NCBI GenBank assembly: GCA_000934455.1
Contig: KN889036.1
Coordinates: 13,802-51,371, forward strand
DNA length: 37,570 nt
Source of the DNA: Apostichopus parvimensis
Taxonomy: Eukaryota > Echinodermata > Holothuroidea > Aspidochirotida > Stichopodidae
Reading direction: 5' to 3'
Under the pieces are notes generated by a model that saw nothing but the letters and a program-made list of their open reading frames with translations, was not told the origin of the DNA and searched no databases. Shown here one piece after another: positions 24,901-33,121 of this stretch. Each line of letters starts with the position of its first letter. The first letter of the stretch is position 1. The position numbers and the translations under genes were made by a program.

Positions 24901-27900
24901 ACTTGACGGCGGGCGACCCGGCTCGGATTTAAAGTTTTCTTTCTTTTCGTTGCTTCGACTGCTTAAACAATGAGTGAGAACTAAGGGATGCCTTGAAATG
25001 ACAATAAAGGTGAGATCGAGGAAAACATGTCAACTTTGGGTAGGCCTGGCAAGGAGACAATCTGTGAAATGCAACGCCGACGGGTTGTCAACGACAACAG
25101 CCTGTTTCTGGATCAAGCTTTTAGGCAATTAGGCCCATATTTCTTTAAATAAATAAAGAGACAGAAAATGGGGCTTATCTCGACAACTTTGTTTTTCACT
25201 TTTACTTCCTGGAGGATGTAAAAAAGAACAGGTGAAAATAAACAAAGCCTTTTTGCCTCAGTGTTAATGCCGCTCGGTAAGTCTCAAACAGAAGCACAAA
25301 TGCATTAACGAGAAAGTTGTCGAAAAACCTTTTCGTTAAAGCTTTCGGAAAAGCTACGTGAGTTATTAATCTGTGACAACTCAATCTTGGGTGGAAGGTG
25401 GAGTAACTTATTCTGTAAATTTCACTAAAAAAAAAAGAAAAAAGGAAAGGATAGGGAAGGGAAAAAAAAAACAACAGACAAACAAGCCTACACCCTTAGA
25501 GGCCAGTTTCCAAGAACCAGTACTTGAATTAATAGGAACTGGTAGAATATAACTGTTACATTTTGTATCAAATGCATCATACATAAATATCTACACAAAC
25601 TGGCTCCAATCAATCACATATTAGATGGAGATCGAAGATTAGCTGAAAACAAAACTTAAGTGTTTTCGAGCTATGTGTGTACGATGTAAAAGTTAACCAC
25701 TGTGTTTATGGTAGTGACAATTGCAAACATTTGTCACACACTTTTTGACCAAATTAAAAGCTTTAAGTATCCTTCAAAGCTGTATAGGCATTTGCTATTC
25801 GACATCCTGATAATGACTTACCCAGACTTAACAGATTTCCACTGCACTTTGAGGACAGGGGTACAAGGCTCTGGTTTCACACCTTTGGCTGGGACTTTGG
25901 CTGAAAGGAAAATTTAAGAAAGAAAAAGAAAAGAAAAAAAAAAACATTCTGAAATCATGTCGTCTATTTTAGGATCAATTGACATCATTTGAACGACCCA
26001 AAACTGAAATCCACCCTCTAACGACAGACTATACACATAAAACAATTTCACTGAAGTCCCTTTCTGCCTTTTCAGGACCAGTTGTTAACGAACAGATTAA
26101 AATGTCACCAAAATAGAGATGTTTGCCAGGATTTCATGCGACTGACTCCCTTTTTGCATACTGTCAGACAGCTATAGCGGCTGTTCCTCACCCTCCTTCA
26201 ATCTTGAGCACCAGTTGTGAGGATTGAGAAATAAAACCTATCATTTATTGGTACGATTGATGCTCATACTGAGCCTGCAACCTCCCACCACACCACCACA
26301 GACCCAAACACAGGAGCACTAGCTTTGAGATTTTTGGCTACATTAACGTTAGCATTTCAGGGCATATTTTTAAAATGGTGGTCTGGTCGTCCAAGATGAC
26401 CAACTTTCTATTCGGACGACCAAACTCAGCTTTGGATGACTAGCTGTCTTCATTATATTTTGATTGTATTGTGACTAAATACCCCCAAATAGGTAAAATG
26501 ATAAATTGGGATCACCCCCCGGATCACCCCCCCCCCAAAGCTGGTGTTCTATTCACTAAACCTACACATCTCTCCTACAGTGTACATATGGGCGTTCCAT
26601 TCACCAAACCTACACATCTCTCCTACAGTGTACATATCGGTGTTCTATTCACCAAACCTACACATCTCTCCTCCAGTGTAAATATTGGTCACTTGTTATT
26701 TGCTACATATTTTCAGACAACCAAATTTTTTGTTCAGTAAGCCAAAAGTAGTGCCTGGCTATCCCAGGGGCAACCAGAAAGAAAATCCTTAATCATTTTG
26801 CCCTGGTTTGGTTGACATGATGTTTACCAGAGTTGCAGGTAGTTTCACCTTCCAGTAGTATCACTGCAATATTTCCAATGTACACAGATACTACAAAAAT
26901 CATGGAACCCCAATGTATGTTTATGAGAGGGGAGGGGGAAAGAGTTTGGATCAATGTTCAGTGATGTTGAAGTTGACGATGAAATTTTGGGAGAGGGGAA
27001 TGGCCAGCATGCAACCCCTCCCCTCTCCAGGTGTTGGAAGCCTTGCACATCCCTTCCCCCTCCCCCCTCTTTTACCAGTGTTGCAATCCCAGCTGTAAAA
27101 GAATACAAGTAAAAAAATTTGACAACGTGGTGATATGTCTGATGGACTTGCAAACTGCAGAAATTCCCTCTCGACAGCCACTGAAAATCCTTAGACCCAC
27201 CCCTCTCTAGCCCATTCCTATCTTTGCATCACCGGTTGCACAGACTACCCAAAATAAAGCTTACCATGTGGTGATATGATGTTTGCTGGATTTGCAGGTG
27301 ACCTCATGTTCCAGATTGTCAGGGTGCCGTCTGAATGGCTACAGACAAACTGCTTCCCTTCGTAGTGCCATGCAATGGAATGTACTGGCTGATTGCAGTT
27401 GTAACGATAATCCGCGACTTTATTTACAAGGTCCCATAGAGCTAACACCCCATTTTCAAAGCCTATAAGAAGCTGAGAAAGAAAGGGATCAAAATAAGAA
27501 GTTATAAAAAAAAAATCTTGGAGGAATTTGACAAAAGTTTCCTAAAAAGGAAAACTGGTAACCATCAATTTTACGTGCCTGTAATGATCGGAGGCTCATT
27601 TAAGGTGTTCGCACCGACGGAATTGAGGGAAATCTGGACATGAGCCCCATGCAGCAACTAATCTTCCCATGCAGGTTCGTGTTTTTATTACTCTATCATC
27701 AGCTTACAACTTTAACTGCACAAATTGTACCACGCAGAAAAGAAAGAAAAAATATGCGACAAGTAAACAAACCGTCCCGTCCCACTTTCTCCTTTCACTT
27801 CTGTCTTTTATTATGTCGCAGTGAAAGGTGGGACGACACAAAAAATGAGCAAACAATAGAGAATAAAAAATCCATTGTGACATTCTAATAAATAATATGA

Positions 27901-30900
27901 AACATTTTCAAGTTATGATCTCATTTGGACTGTTACTTTGCTTTAGAACTATTATTATTATTTATTTTTTTTAAAAGAAAGGCCTCATTGTGACGGAGAT
28001 CTGCACCCAGCCAGCATCTTTTGCATATTCGAGAGTAGCGCCTGCTGTGAAATTTCAATTCAAGAGTTCCTTCAGCTCCCTCAGTACACCTGTACTATAA
28101 GCCATCTTATAACCTTAACCACTTTCATGGCAATGACAACTGCCACGTGCACCCTGGTAAATGGTATGCAAAGACGATTTGGTCTAGATGCATATATTTA
28201 TACTACCATGAAATTGAAAGTGCTTATTGTTGGCCAAGGTTTTAATGGAGACACAAACCTTACCATAATTGCAGGTCTATGAGATTAGATATTTACTGGT
28301 ATGAACCACTATCCCAAACAGTTACAGAAAGATCTTATTCCATTTAAGAAATATTCACAGAATCAATATTCCATCAGACACAATGTTGAGACTTGATCAA
28401 GTCTAAATATGACATCATCAAGCCACATGTGCTTCACTTATATCATTTTCTTTTTCACGTTTTTCTTTTGTTTACTACAATTATTTATTTTCTGTAATGG
28501 AGGTGAGTTTGTCACATGCTGAAATCCAGAAAACTTGAAGATCTTAAATATGACCTAATGATGGTATTAGTTGCAGTCTAAAGACTGTTAACATTCTACC
28601 TTGAAAATATGAAAAAGGAGAAACAAAAAAGAAAGTAAAATGTTTCTGATCCTAGGTGGAACTATGACATCACAGATTCAAAAAGTGATAGCATCCATAG
28701 CATAATTATAATAATAAAAATAATAATAATAATAATAAAAATAAAAATAATAATAATAATATTGATAGCATCATAAGAGATGTAGAGATGTTATGTTGCA
28801 ACTAACTATTAAGTAATTACAAACATCATTTTGCATCCAGTCTCAAGAAACTCAAGAAAGTGCATGAACCTATCCGACAAACATGATAATTCGCTACCAA
28901 ATTGAGTTCTAATCTCTTGGTATCTACGTATCCATGTATTAAAGGACATGTAAGCTAGGTTGCACCTTATGAAAATAATGTGACAGTAATGGAAGAGATA
29001 AGAAGAGAAAAAAAAAACTAAGAAGAAGACGACGATCTCCCGACTGCCATTAATGAATCGGAGAGATATGGCAATCCGTTCAGGCGCAAAATCAAAACAG
29101 GTTGTGAAGGAAAGGAAGTTTGCTACAAGGCATTTCATCCTTCTAATAAGTTTATTGAATCTTCAGTGAAGGACGTTCAGTAAGGGAAGGTGAAGGACAA
29201 ATATATCTTTGTAAAAATGATATATGAAACAAAATTTTCCTGCAATCTTTTGCAGACAATTTTTTTGCCAAATGCATGATATGGCAATTATAAAGTTGAT
29301 GTAGCTTTATGAAAAAGATCCCAGATATGCAGATGAGTTTGATAGGAGGCGGAGGGTGGGGGGGGTTTGTGGGGTGGGGAAGGGGTCGGCCGTAACAGAT
29401 TCTGTGAGAGAGGAAATCAAATGCATATCATATGTATAGGAAGAAGGTGTGATGCAGTCTGAAAAACATTTAACCACCTTGTTTCTATTGCTACATGACT
29501 TAGTCTTCCCTTGATGGCTATAAAAGAATTTTATCCCAGCCTTGGCTACCTGCATCGTGGACTTTTGTAACCATACTGCACGTAGGGAAACGACCAGACC
29601 GATTGGAAACTTGGCGATAAAAAAAGCATGCGGAGATGGGTGATCGTTACATTTTGCATTAATTTCTTTTGGTGCTAACGTAATTATGGGCCGACTTTGA
29701 TTTACTTTAGTACGTAATGATAATATTGTGATCGTCTCTTATAAAGTTTTCTTATCATTCGAAATGAAAACAACCCCGATGCATTTGGGTCATATAGGGA
29801 TATGGGCATGAGAACGTAGACTTACTTTATTAGGATCGGCTGGGTTGTCGCTGAGATGAACCACCGGACCTGGGTGTTTCTTCATGGAACTGTTGAGTGA
29901 AAGATAATTTAACAATTATCAAGTCTCATTTAATAATATGTATTCAATCTAAAGGGTCTAAAGAACCCCCCCCCCCTCCTTTTTTTTATTGTCGTTGTTG
30001 TTACAATTGCATAGCAGTAAATTGATCACACAATATCTCAGCATATTGCAGCTAAATCTAAAAGTTTAGTACAGGAAATTTTGTGTCAGTCACATCTGTT
30101 GCAGCAACTTCACTGTTCACTTGTTTTTTCCTGATAGAGATAATACAGTGGTATTAGTCCATGAGCTGACGTGAGTGGGGGGGGGGACCACCTGCAATGG
30201 AAAGACTCAATGTTAAACAGGAGTAAACCCAGCTGCCCAACTTTGGTCTGCAGGTTTTAAGGTCACCGGTAAGTAAATTTCCCCTCTCCATCCTAAAAGG
30301 AAGTCAAAAATAGGTCAACCTTATTTTTCAAACTTCCAAAAATGGAAATTGTTTACTGCCAGTTTCAAAGCATATAGTCTCCTGCAAAGTTTATAGTTCA
30401 TAGTCAACCATACTTTAGCACAAAATCTAAACGGTGAGAAACGAACCGCCCGAAAATGAAGCACTTTTTGAAATCTTTCAACCTCTTTCAGCGAGCTGCT
30501 GAAATTTTGGAGGATATAATGTCAACTTATGAAAGCATGTGAGATGTTCTAGGTGTTTTAGACTTAATTGATATATATATATATATATTCCTGGGGAGGT
30601 ACAGATATATATCTTCATGATTCCATATCTCATCTCCAAAAGTACACTGCACACTTTATTCATTAGCTAATGGAAAAGAAAAGAAATTGCAATATATTTC
30701 CATTTCAACCTTCAGGCGTATACAACAATGCTGGAAGGAAAATAAATTGAAAATTGCCCATATACACTGCTTCCTCCATGCCTGTAAGTTAGCAGTGTTT
30801 GTAAGGTGAATAACCAACAAATTTAGTGCCTCTTTATGCATGTACATCGCCGATCGATACAGCTGGGGCAAAAACGGCACTGTTTTTGAAATCCCTAGGA

Positions 30901-31734
30901 AAACAGCTTGCATGTATAACAACTAATATATATAGACTGTTTGCATGGTCAAAAGTTAATTAAACCAGGTCAAGCACCAAATGGACAATATAATGGGTTG
31001 TATTTCTAGATCAAGATCAAAACTTGAAATTTAACTTTTGATAATTTAGAGGTTTTATGTCTTGCAGGAGTGTTTGATCTCGTGTCATTATGATGTTTAC
31101 GTTGCACTGTAATGCGTGAGTGTACTCCATGACAACAAGGCTTTAAAATCCACTCTGAGATCCTGTGAGTATGAAGGCTCGTGGGAAGCATTTTGAATGC
31201 TATGTGATTAAGACAATGCTGTGCCTAGTGCAGTATCCGTTAGAAACAACAGACACTAAACAACAATACTACTGTTCCCATTTTTATCGTTATATACTTC
31301 AAATCCTGTATCTCTCCCCTCCTCCCTCGCTCCCTCTCATCTCTGTTGAGAACACCAAATTATTCACAAGTACATGAATGGTTTAGCAATTTGAACATGC
31401 CGACTATTCCAATGATGTATGGTTGAACTTCATCCACAGAGTGGTGATATATATTGCCTAGTTCAAATCTTGGCAGCTTACGGGGATTGTGACACCCAGA
31501 AACCGGGGCTGACGACATGGAATATCTCATTCCATATATCCATCAAATAATCACACACGATAGCCCGTACTGTACATATATATATATATATATACTCACA
31601 GTTCAATAGCTTTATTCCAGTTTATAACATATCCTGATAGGTTAAAGGACTCGATGTGCACAATGTGAACGTTGCCCCTCTCTGTGCCGATGTAGAGCCA
31701 TTTACTTTGGAAAGGTAGATGACAGAATGTTATT
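12794..31734 (-). CDS. STXBP5: Tomosyn (syntaxin-binding protein 5 family), internal part of a multi-exon gene
   Basis: Thirteen exons on the minus strand join into one open frame. Exons A to L (31734 to 13541) give 1 base plus 581 codons and every junction phase fits. Anchors shared with vertebrate tomosyn, as I remember it, are FCHLPFQSKWLY, GKQFVCSHSDGTLTIWN, KPEPC-P-LKV, NPYP-LHESPVTC, WPI-GG-WG and LYGS-DPY-R-PRSPRK. In that family the protein is cytosolic, folds as two WD40 beta-propellers, and ends in an R-SNARE-like tail that binds syntaxin and SNAP-25 and so inhibits exocytosis. The window lacks the first exons (beyond the right edge) and the second-propeller C-terminal half and SNARE tail (beyond the left edge). 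Introns run from about 270 bp to over 8 kb. The Lgl proteins are the nearest alternative, but the PRSPRK block and LYGS-DPY favour tomosyn. STXBP5 versus STXBP5L cannot be separated, and an invertebrate probably has one gene for both. Confidence 0.9.
12993..13540 (-). other. Intron between exons L and M
   Basis: 548 bp of AT-rich sequence. It ends at a good pyrimidine-rich acceptor before exon M. No other feature seen. Confidence 0.65.
13541..13736 (-). CDS. STXBP5: Tomosyn exon L (LYGS-DPY-PRSPRK block)
   Basis: A 196-bp exon, acceptor ccttccacag and donor gtcagt. It completes a Leu codon and reads LAVGTTNGLAIVDFMQKSCL, then LNMGTPDLYGSADPYQRTPR and SPRKNKMADIVEQLVNDS, ending GEQ on a codon boundary. 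LYGS-DPY-R-PRSPRK is diagnostic for tomosyn and opens the long basic, phosphorylatable linker that interrupts the second propeller. The tail MADIVEQLVNDSIHPQGEQ has no counterpart that I recall. Confidence 0.93.
13737..14149 (-). other. Intron between exons K and L
   Basis: 413 bp with no repeat or coding signal that I can see. Confidence 0.7.
14150..14511 (-). CDS. STXBP5: Tomosyn exon K with Ser/Pro-rich loop
   Basis: The longest exon seen, 362 bp. The acceptor is a strong ctcttccctgcag and the donor is gtgaga. It starts ILEISIVYTSEDPDTPEGE, matching vertebrate MLEVRLLYEINDVETPEGE, and ends NNIPNLRVKTG, QPDLCCQLLWVDDEAPPIVTG, INSAYGL. In between is a loop of about 53 residues rich in Ser, Thr, Pro and Ala, longer than the roughly 35 residues I remember in vertebrates and likely disordered. 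It leaves CT of a split Leu. Antisense open frames over it are shadows. Confidence 0.92.
14512..14985 (-). other. Intron between exon J (or its copy) and exon K
   Basis: 474 bp from the duplication boundary to exon K. A GGTTG/GGGG-rich tract lies at 14586-14630. Nothing else recognised. Confidence 0.7.
14986..15311. repeat. 163-bp direct tandem duplication over an exon/intron boundary
   Basis: Units are 14986-15148 and 15149-15311, with caaag at both unit starts and again at 15312. Both carry the same 35-base stretch with a C-rich tract, the ggatcc site, the exon J donor and the exon J 3' part. By eye the units differ at 2 positions outside the C-rich tract and about 5 inside it, so the event is recent. 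Confidence 0.92.
15036..15148 (-). pseudogene. Tandem partial copy of tomosyn exon J
   Basis: This copies the last 113 bp of exon J at an offset of exactly 163 bp, with the same gtaagt donor. Only two bases differ in the exon part, and both are silent third positions (ACA/ACG Thr, ACA/ACC Thr). The start of exon J with its own acceptor is missing. The copy does have a caattcag site at 15141-15143, which would open a 105-bp, 35-codon exon (15036-15140) in the right frame after exon J. The intron to be removed would be only 58 bp and G-rich. It may be a dead fragment, a new cassette exon or an allelic misassembly. Confidence 0.7.
15199..15404 (-). CDS. STXBP5: Tomosyn exon J (partly duplicated downstream)
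   Basis: A 206-bp exon, acceptor cacacacag and donor gtaagt. It completes a Val codon and reads MLQVLYKVKTAKIFEKSK, then DDEPFAIQLITMCKESKV, GASSHIILFRFSKIEV and STELS, matching vertebrate LQVLYKLKTSKVFEKS and VIIYRFSKQEV. It ends on a codon boundary. Its last 113 bp and the first bases of the following intron are repeated immediately downstream (14986-15148). Confidence 0.9.
15405..15913 (-). other. Intron between exons I and J
   Basis: 509 bp of AT-rich sequence with an A/T simple stretch at 15590-15640. No exon or known repeat seen. Confidence 0.7.
15914..15954 (-). CDS. STXBP5: Tomosyn exon I (WD motif)
   Basis: A very short 41-bp exon. It completes the Gly codon of exon H, reads HADGSVKFWDASQ and leaves one base. 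The GHADG-x-KFWDAS WD motif matches the family. Acceptor caatag, donor gtaagc. Its small size would make a gene finder likely to miss it. Confidence 0.85.
16033..16066. repeat. GC palindrome with C run
   Basis: A perfect 16-bp palindrome GGGGGCACGTGCCCCC at 16047-16062, preceded by a small stem gtgcc/ggcac (16033-16045) and followed by further C's. It can form a strong hairpin. Similar sequences end some dispersed metazoan repeats, but I cannot name one here. Confidence 0.6.
16320..16425 (-). mobile_element. tRNA-derived SINE-like fragment
   Basis: On the minus strand the sequence resembles a degenerate tRNA. An A-box-like TAGCTTGGTCGG (16409-16398) is followed 46 bp later by a B-box-like TGTTTAAATTCC (16363-16352), after a tRNA-like tcctgaggtcac. 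A second aggttcaaat follows. The body is too degenerate for a working tRNA gene, so an old tRNA-derived SINE is the best reading. Confidence 0.5.
16974..17041 (-). CDS. STXBP5: Tomosyn exon H
   Basis: A short 68-bp exon, acceptor cacag and donor gtaaag. It reads NWPIKGGRWGACGSSN, then TEVIITG with a split Gly. It matches vertebrate EWPINGGNWGLGAQSYPEIIITG and supplies exactly the stretch needed between exons G and I. A longer open frame on the opposite strand (16806-17219) covers it and is a shadow. Confidence 0.85.
17042..17610 (-). other. Intron between exons G and H
   Basis: 569 bp. A short repeat of gtaagggaa occurs three times at 17402-17433 on the plus strand, and a G-rich tract lies at 17234-17257. 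No exon. Confidence 0.7.
17611..17767 (-). CDS. STXBP5: Tomosyn exon G
   Basis: A 157-bp exon, acceptor tttcag and donor gtaacg. It completes the Gly codon and reads YPCFENPYPMDLHESPVTC, then YYADCPSELI, FYSAGASILNRKKQAYSQK. The NPYP-LHESPVTC block matches vertebrate NPYPLSIHESPVTC. The loop after SAGA (SILNRKKQAYSQK) is a few residues longer than the vertebrate RQKRQGYSKK as I remember it. It ends on a codon boundary. Confidence 0.9.
20112..20700 (+). repeat. Dispersed repeat family, copy 1 (with six 48-bp units)
   Basis: Order of parts: gaccaaatttctgttcag; aattcagattgcagtg then taactaaatacccc; aggtaaaatgataaa; tatcaccctctgtccctttg; atgatcaatccaaaaggg; then the 48-bp array and a short tail. 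The same parts in the same order recur at 26396 and 31795, showing a family of related elements. No transposase or reverse transcriptase is visible, so it is non-autonomous. Confidence 0.75.
20350..20637 (+). repeat. 48-bp tandem array, six units
   Basis: Units start at 20350, 20398, 20446, 20494, 20542 and 20590. Each has ttcaccaaa-cc-acacatc, tctcctacagtgtacat and a variable ttggtgttcta-type end. The unit is a multiple of three and free of stops in one frame, giving FTKxTHLSYSVHIGV-type peptides. I read the open frame as a by-product. Confidence 0.95.
21406..21431. repeat. TA microsatellite
   Basis: Uninterrupted (TA)13 run. An (ATT)n run follows at 21498-21518. Confidence 0.9.
22023..22095 (-). 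CDS. STXBP5: Tomosyn exon F
   Basis: A 73-bp exon that completes an Asn codon and reads PEEPYAVVVLLESDLVVVDL, ending ASDG with a split Gly before gtgagc. It corresponds to vertebrate FQEPYAVVVLLEKDLVLIDLAQNG. The acceptor is ctcgtcag. It is followed by a 4.3-kb intron that holds a dispersed repeat and microsatellites. Confidence 0.9.
22096..22935 (-). other. Intron between exons E and F
   Basis: 840 bp. It contains a plus-strand tRNA-derived SINE-like piece (22630-22700) and poly-A/poly-T tracts close to the exon E donor. Nothing else recognised. Confidence 0.7.
22630..22700 (+). mobile_element. tRNA-derived SINE-like fragment
   Basis: An A-box-like TAGTTAGTTCGG (22645-22656) is followed 41 bp later by GGTTGACTCC (22686-22695), a B box lacking one base. 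The spacing is right for RNA polymerase III internal promoter boxes. No clean cloverleaf could be drawn, so a decayed SINE head is more likely than a tRNA gene. Confidence 0.4.
22936..23090 (-). CDS. STXBP5: Tomosyn exon E (Lgl-type domain)
   Basis: A 155-bp exon, acceptor ccag and donor gtaagt, phases 2 in and 1 out. It reads GDPFILFSGGLP, ITIMQGKTTTVLEM and VVDFLTLCENPWPS, matching the vertebrate order PFIILSGGL, LTVMHGKSTAVLEM, IVDFLTLCE-P-P. The split residue at its 3' end becomes Asn with exon F. GC content is clearly above the flanking introns. Confidence 0.9.
23091..25821 (-). other. Intron between exons D and E
   Basis: 2.7 kb. It contains the 189-bp CAGT-rich tandem duplication (23460-23830), a GGGGA-rich patch at 24156-24188, and a small CpG-containing patch near 24900-24930. 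No coding exon seen. Confidence 0.75.
23460..23830 (+). repeat. 189-bp tandem duplication with CAGT microsatellites
   Basis: Unit 1 starts at 23460 and unit 2 at 23649, both with cccagtgctcagtcggtg, then a (CAGT)n run (longer in unit 1), then acaccttatagcactcag, ccagacgatgacat, aacaagatctacacagacct and agagttgcccagt. Differences are mostly repeat-number changes and scattered substitutions. Confidence 0.9.
25822..25900 (-). CDS. STXBP5: Tomosyn exon D (start of the Lgl-type region)
   Basis: A 79-bp exon, acceptor tttcag and donor gtaagt. It completes an Ala codon, reads KVPAKGVKPEPCTPVLKVQW and ends SVKSG with a split Gly. The KPEPC-P-LKV core matches the family. The segment just before it differs from vertebrate KQLKDGK, as expected for a loop. 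In tomosyn and Lgl proteins this marks the start of the region Pfam calls the Lgl2 domain. Confidence 0.88.
25901..27264 (-). other. Intron between exons C and D
   Basis: 1.36 kb. It contains the second dispersed-repeat copy with three 48-bp units (26396-26743), a G- and C-rich stretch at 26930-27075, and a weak copy of the exon C end (27125-27152). The rest is unremarkable. Confidence 0.75.
26396..26743 (+). repeat. Dispersed repeat family, copy 2 (with three 48-bp units)
   Basis: The same parts as copy 1: gaccaactttctattcgg, gtgactaaatacccc, aggtaaaatgataaattggg, a C-rich stretch, then 48-bp units at 26552, 26600 and 26648, and a tail acaaccaaattttttgttcag. The middle part found in copies 1 and 3 is missing or compressed. 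Confidence 0.75.
27265..27472 (-). CDS. STXBP5: Tomosyn exon C (WD40 blades)
   Basis: A 208-bp exon that begins in phase 0 after tttctcag and ends one base into a codon before gtaagc. It reads LLIGFENGVLALWDL, then ADYRYNC, HSIAWHYEGKQFVCSHSDG and TLTIWNMRSPANPANIISPH. Two WD-type blade ends (ALWDL, TIWNM) are visible. This is among the best-conserved parts of tomosyn and the strongest single identification in the window. A weaker copy of its last 30 bases seems to lie about 145 bp downstream in the intron. Confidence 0.93.
28389..28426 (+). repeat. Palindrome-bearing repeat end (copy 2)
   Basis: AGACTTGATCAAGTCT at 28389-28404 followed by aaatatgacatcatcaag. This is the inverted counterpart of 9699-9733. 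A diverged direct copy (acttgaagatcttaaatatg) lies near 28543, so this may be one end of a small non-autonomous element. Confidence 0.6.
28706..28765. repeat. AAT/AAAAT simple repeat
   Basis: Imperfect run of aataat and aaaataaaaat units. Confidence 0.85.
29826..29889 (-). CDS. STXBP5: Tomosyn exon B
   Basis: Short 64-bp exon between a caacag acceptor and a gtaagt-like donor (gtaag). Its first T completes the Leu codon begun in exon A. It then reads SMKKHPGPVVHLSDNPADPNK, matching the family segment SxxHPGPVVHISDNPxDxxK. It ends on a codon boundary, as exon C requires. Confidence 0.88.
29890..31599 (-). other. Intron between exons A and B
   Basis: 1.7 kb of AT-rich sequence with a C run near 29967, a G run at 30178-30187, TA microsatellites at about 30571-30587 and 31576-31593 (the second just downstream of the exon A donor), and a CT-rich patch near 31310. 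No coding exon seen. Confidence 0.75.
31600..31734 (-). CDS. STXBP5: Tomosyn exon A (first propeller)
   Basis: First recognisable exon in transcript order. The acceptor is a pyrimidine run ending in ctcag and the donor is gtgagt. It reads R-ITFCHLPFQSKWLY-IGTERGNVHIV-GYVINWNKAIEL, almost residue for residue the vertebrate segment near position 145. It enters with one base completing an Arg codon and leaves with CT of a split Leu codon. The preceding exon, expected to end in an LHLWNL-type WD motif, was not found between here and the right edge. Confidence 0.9.
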
Positions 31735-31794
31735 CTGAGGAAAAAAGGAGGGAAAAAATGAGATAGAGAGAGAGAGAAAAAAATTGTTTACATC

Positions 31795-32075
31795 TAATTC
31801 AGATTACATTGCAAAGTTAAATATCCCCAAACTACTGTAAATATATTATTATTGAATATATTATAATTGATATCATCCTCCATCACTTTGGAGATACCGA
31901 AATTAAACAGCGGTACACCTATGATCCACCCTAAGGGGGGGGGGGAGGTTTACTGGCCCAATTCTTGTCTTCTATTCACCACACCTTAGACATATTCCTG
32001 TAGTGTATACATATTGATCACTATTTGTCATGTTGGTTACTTTTGAACAACCAAATTTTCTGTTCAGAAAACCAT
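31795..32075 (+). repeat. Dispersed repeat family, copy 3 (single decayed unit)
   Basis: Matches copy 1 in aattcagattacattgc, gttaaatatcccc, catcactttggagataccg and tatgatccaccctaaggg. It then has one unit (ttctattcaccacacc..., about 31971) and the tail gaacaaccaaattttctgttc as in copy 2. It is the most diverged copy. Confidence 0.65.
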
Positions 32076-33121
32076 TTGAAAAGTAATGAGGACCTGACTA
32101 ATTGTCAGATAGATCAAATCCTAAAACAATTTACTCAGGGAGTGTAAGGATTGCGAGGAGACAGGTAAGTAATTCCCCTCTGTTAGAAAAACTGTGGCAA
32201 TTGATTAAACATGATCAAAGGGAGGAAAGATGATAGGGTGAAGGGGAGGATATAGGAAATGAGAAGAGAATGGGAGTAGAATGTGCAAGGGGGGGTTGGA
32301 CGGGTGAGAATGCACCGATTAGTGATGTCTCACTCTCTAACAATGAACACTTTTGTTTATCTTTACTCTATAAACACTCACTTTCTTCCACAGTACCAGT
32401 ATTGTAAATATACCTTCCATATATATATGCCTAGATCACCGACCGACCGAGAAAAAAAAAACCTGCCTCATTTTGTAACCTAACACTTTTTCAAGTTCTC
32501 TCTGTAGGGAAACTGCCGAGCTCTCGACTTTAAGGCGTACCATAACAATTCCGAATGTAGATATCATCATGTTTCATCATAAAATATTCCCAATTTCCTC
32601 AATGACGAGAAAATTGTATAAACTGCAAGGCTGTAGAATAATCACAATCATATTGCGAAGGCATCAGCCTCCTCCCCGTGCAACAGACTAAAAGAGCTCT
32701 TTTGTGTTTTCGGCATGGCGGAAAGCCAAGGTGATTGAAACAGATGGTACCTAAAAATGTGTTCATATATATCATGGAAGCATCTACTAAGATAGGATTA
32801 CACAATGATTATGACTCACATAAATGATAGAATATTATTGATTGTCTACAATGAAAGCTGAAAAAATATGGAATCTTTTATTTCTTTCTATTTTTGGATT
32901 GGAGGGAGGGGGAGGGGTGGGATTAAAAATAGTTCAATATAATCAATGCATCAACTTTGGTGAAAGAAAAAAAATAAATAAATGCAGTTTCGACTTTTCT
33001 TCCCTTTTCTCATTTTTGCTAATTTCGCAGTTTGGTTTGCGCATCAACAAATAATTCCCCTCCCAAATGTTAAAGTTACAAACGAAAAGTGAATGTGGAG
33101 GATGTTGCTTGGTCTTAACTT

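Larger units (their letters stand above)
27473..29825 (-). other. Intron between exons B and C
   Basis: 2.35 kb. Contents are an AAT-type microsatellite (about 28706-28765), a palindromic repeat-family end (28389-28426) with a related direct copy near 28543-28575, and a G-rich tract at 29346-29390. No coding exon seen. Confidence 0.75.

Noticed and set aside
26845-27153. 102-codon minus-strand frame in the C-D intron
   Set aside because: It runs through G-rich low-complexity DNA. Only its small similarity to the exon C end seemed worth keeping as a finding.
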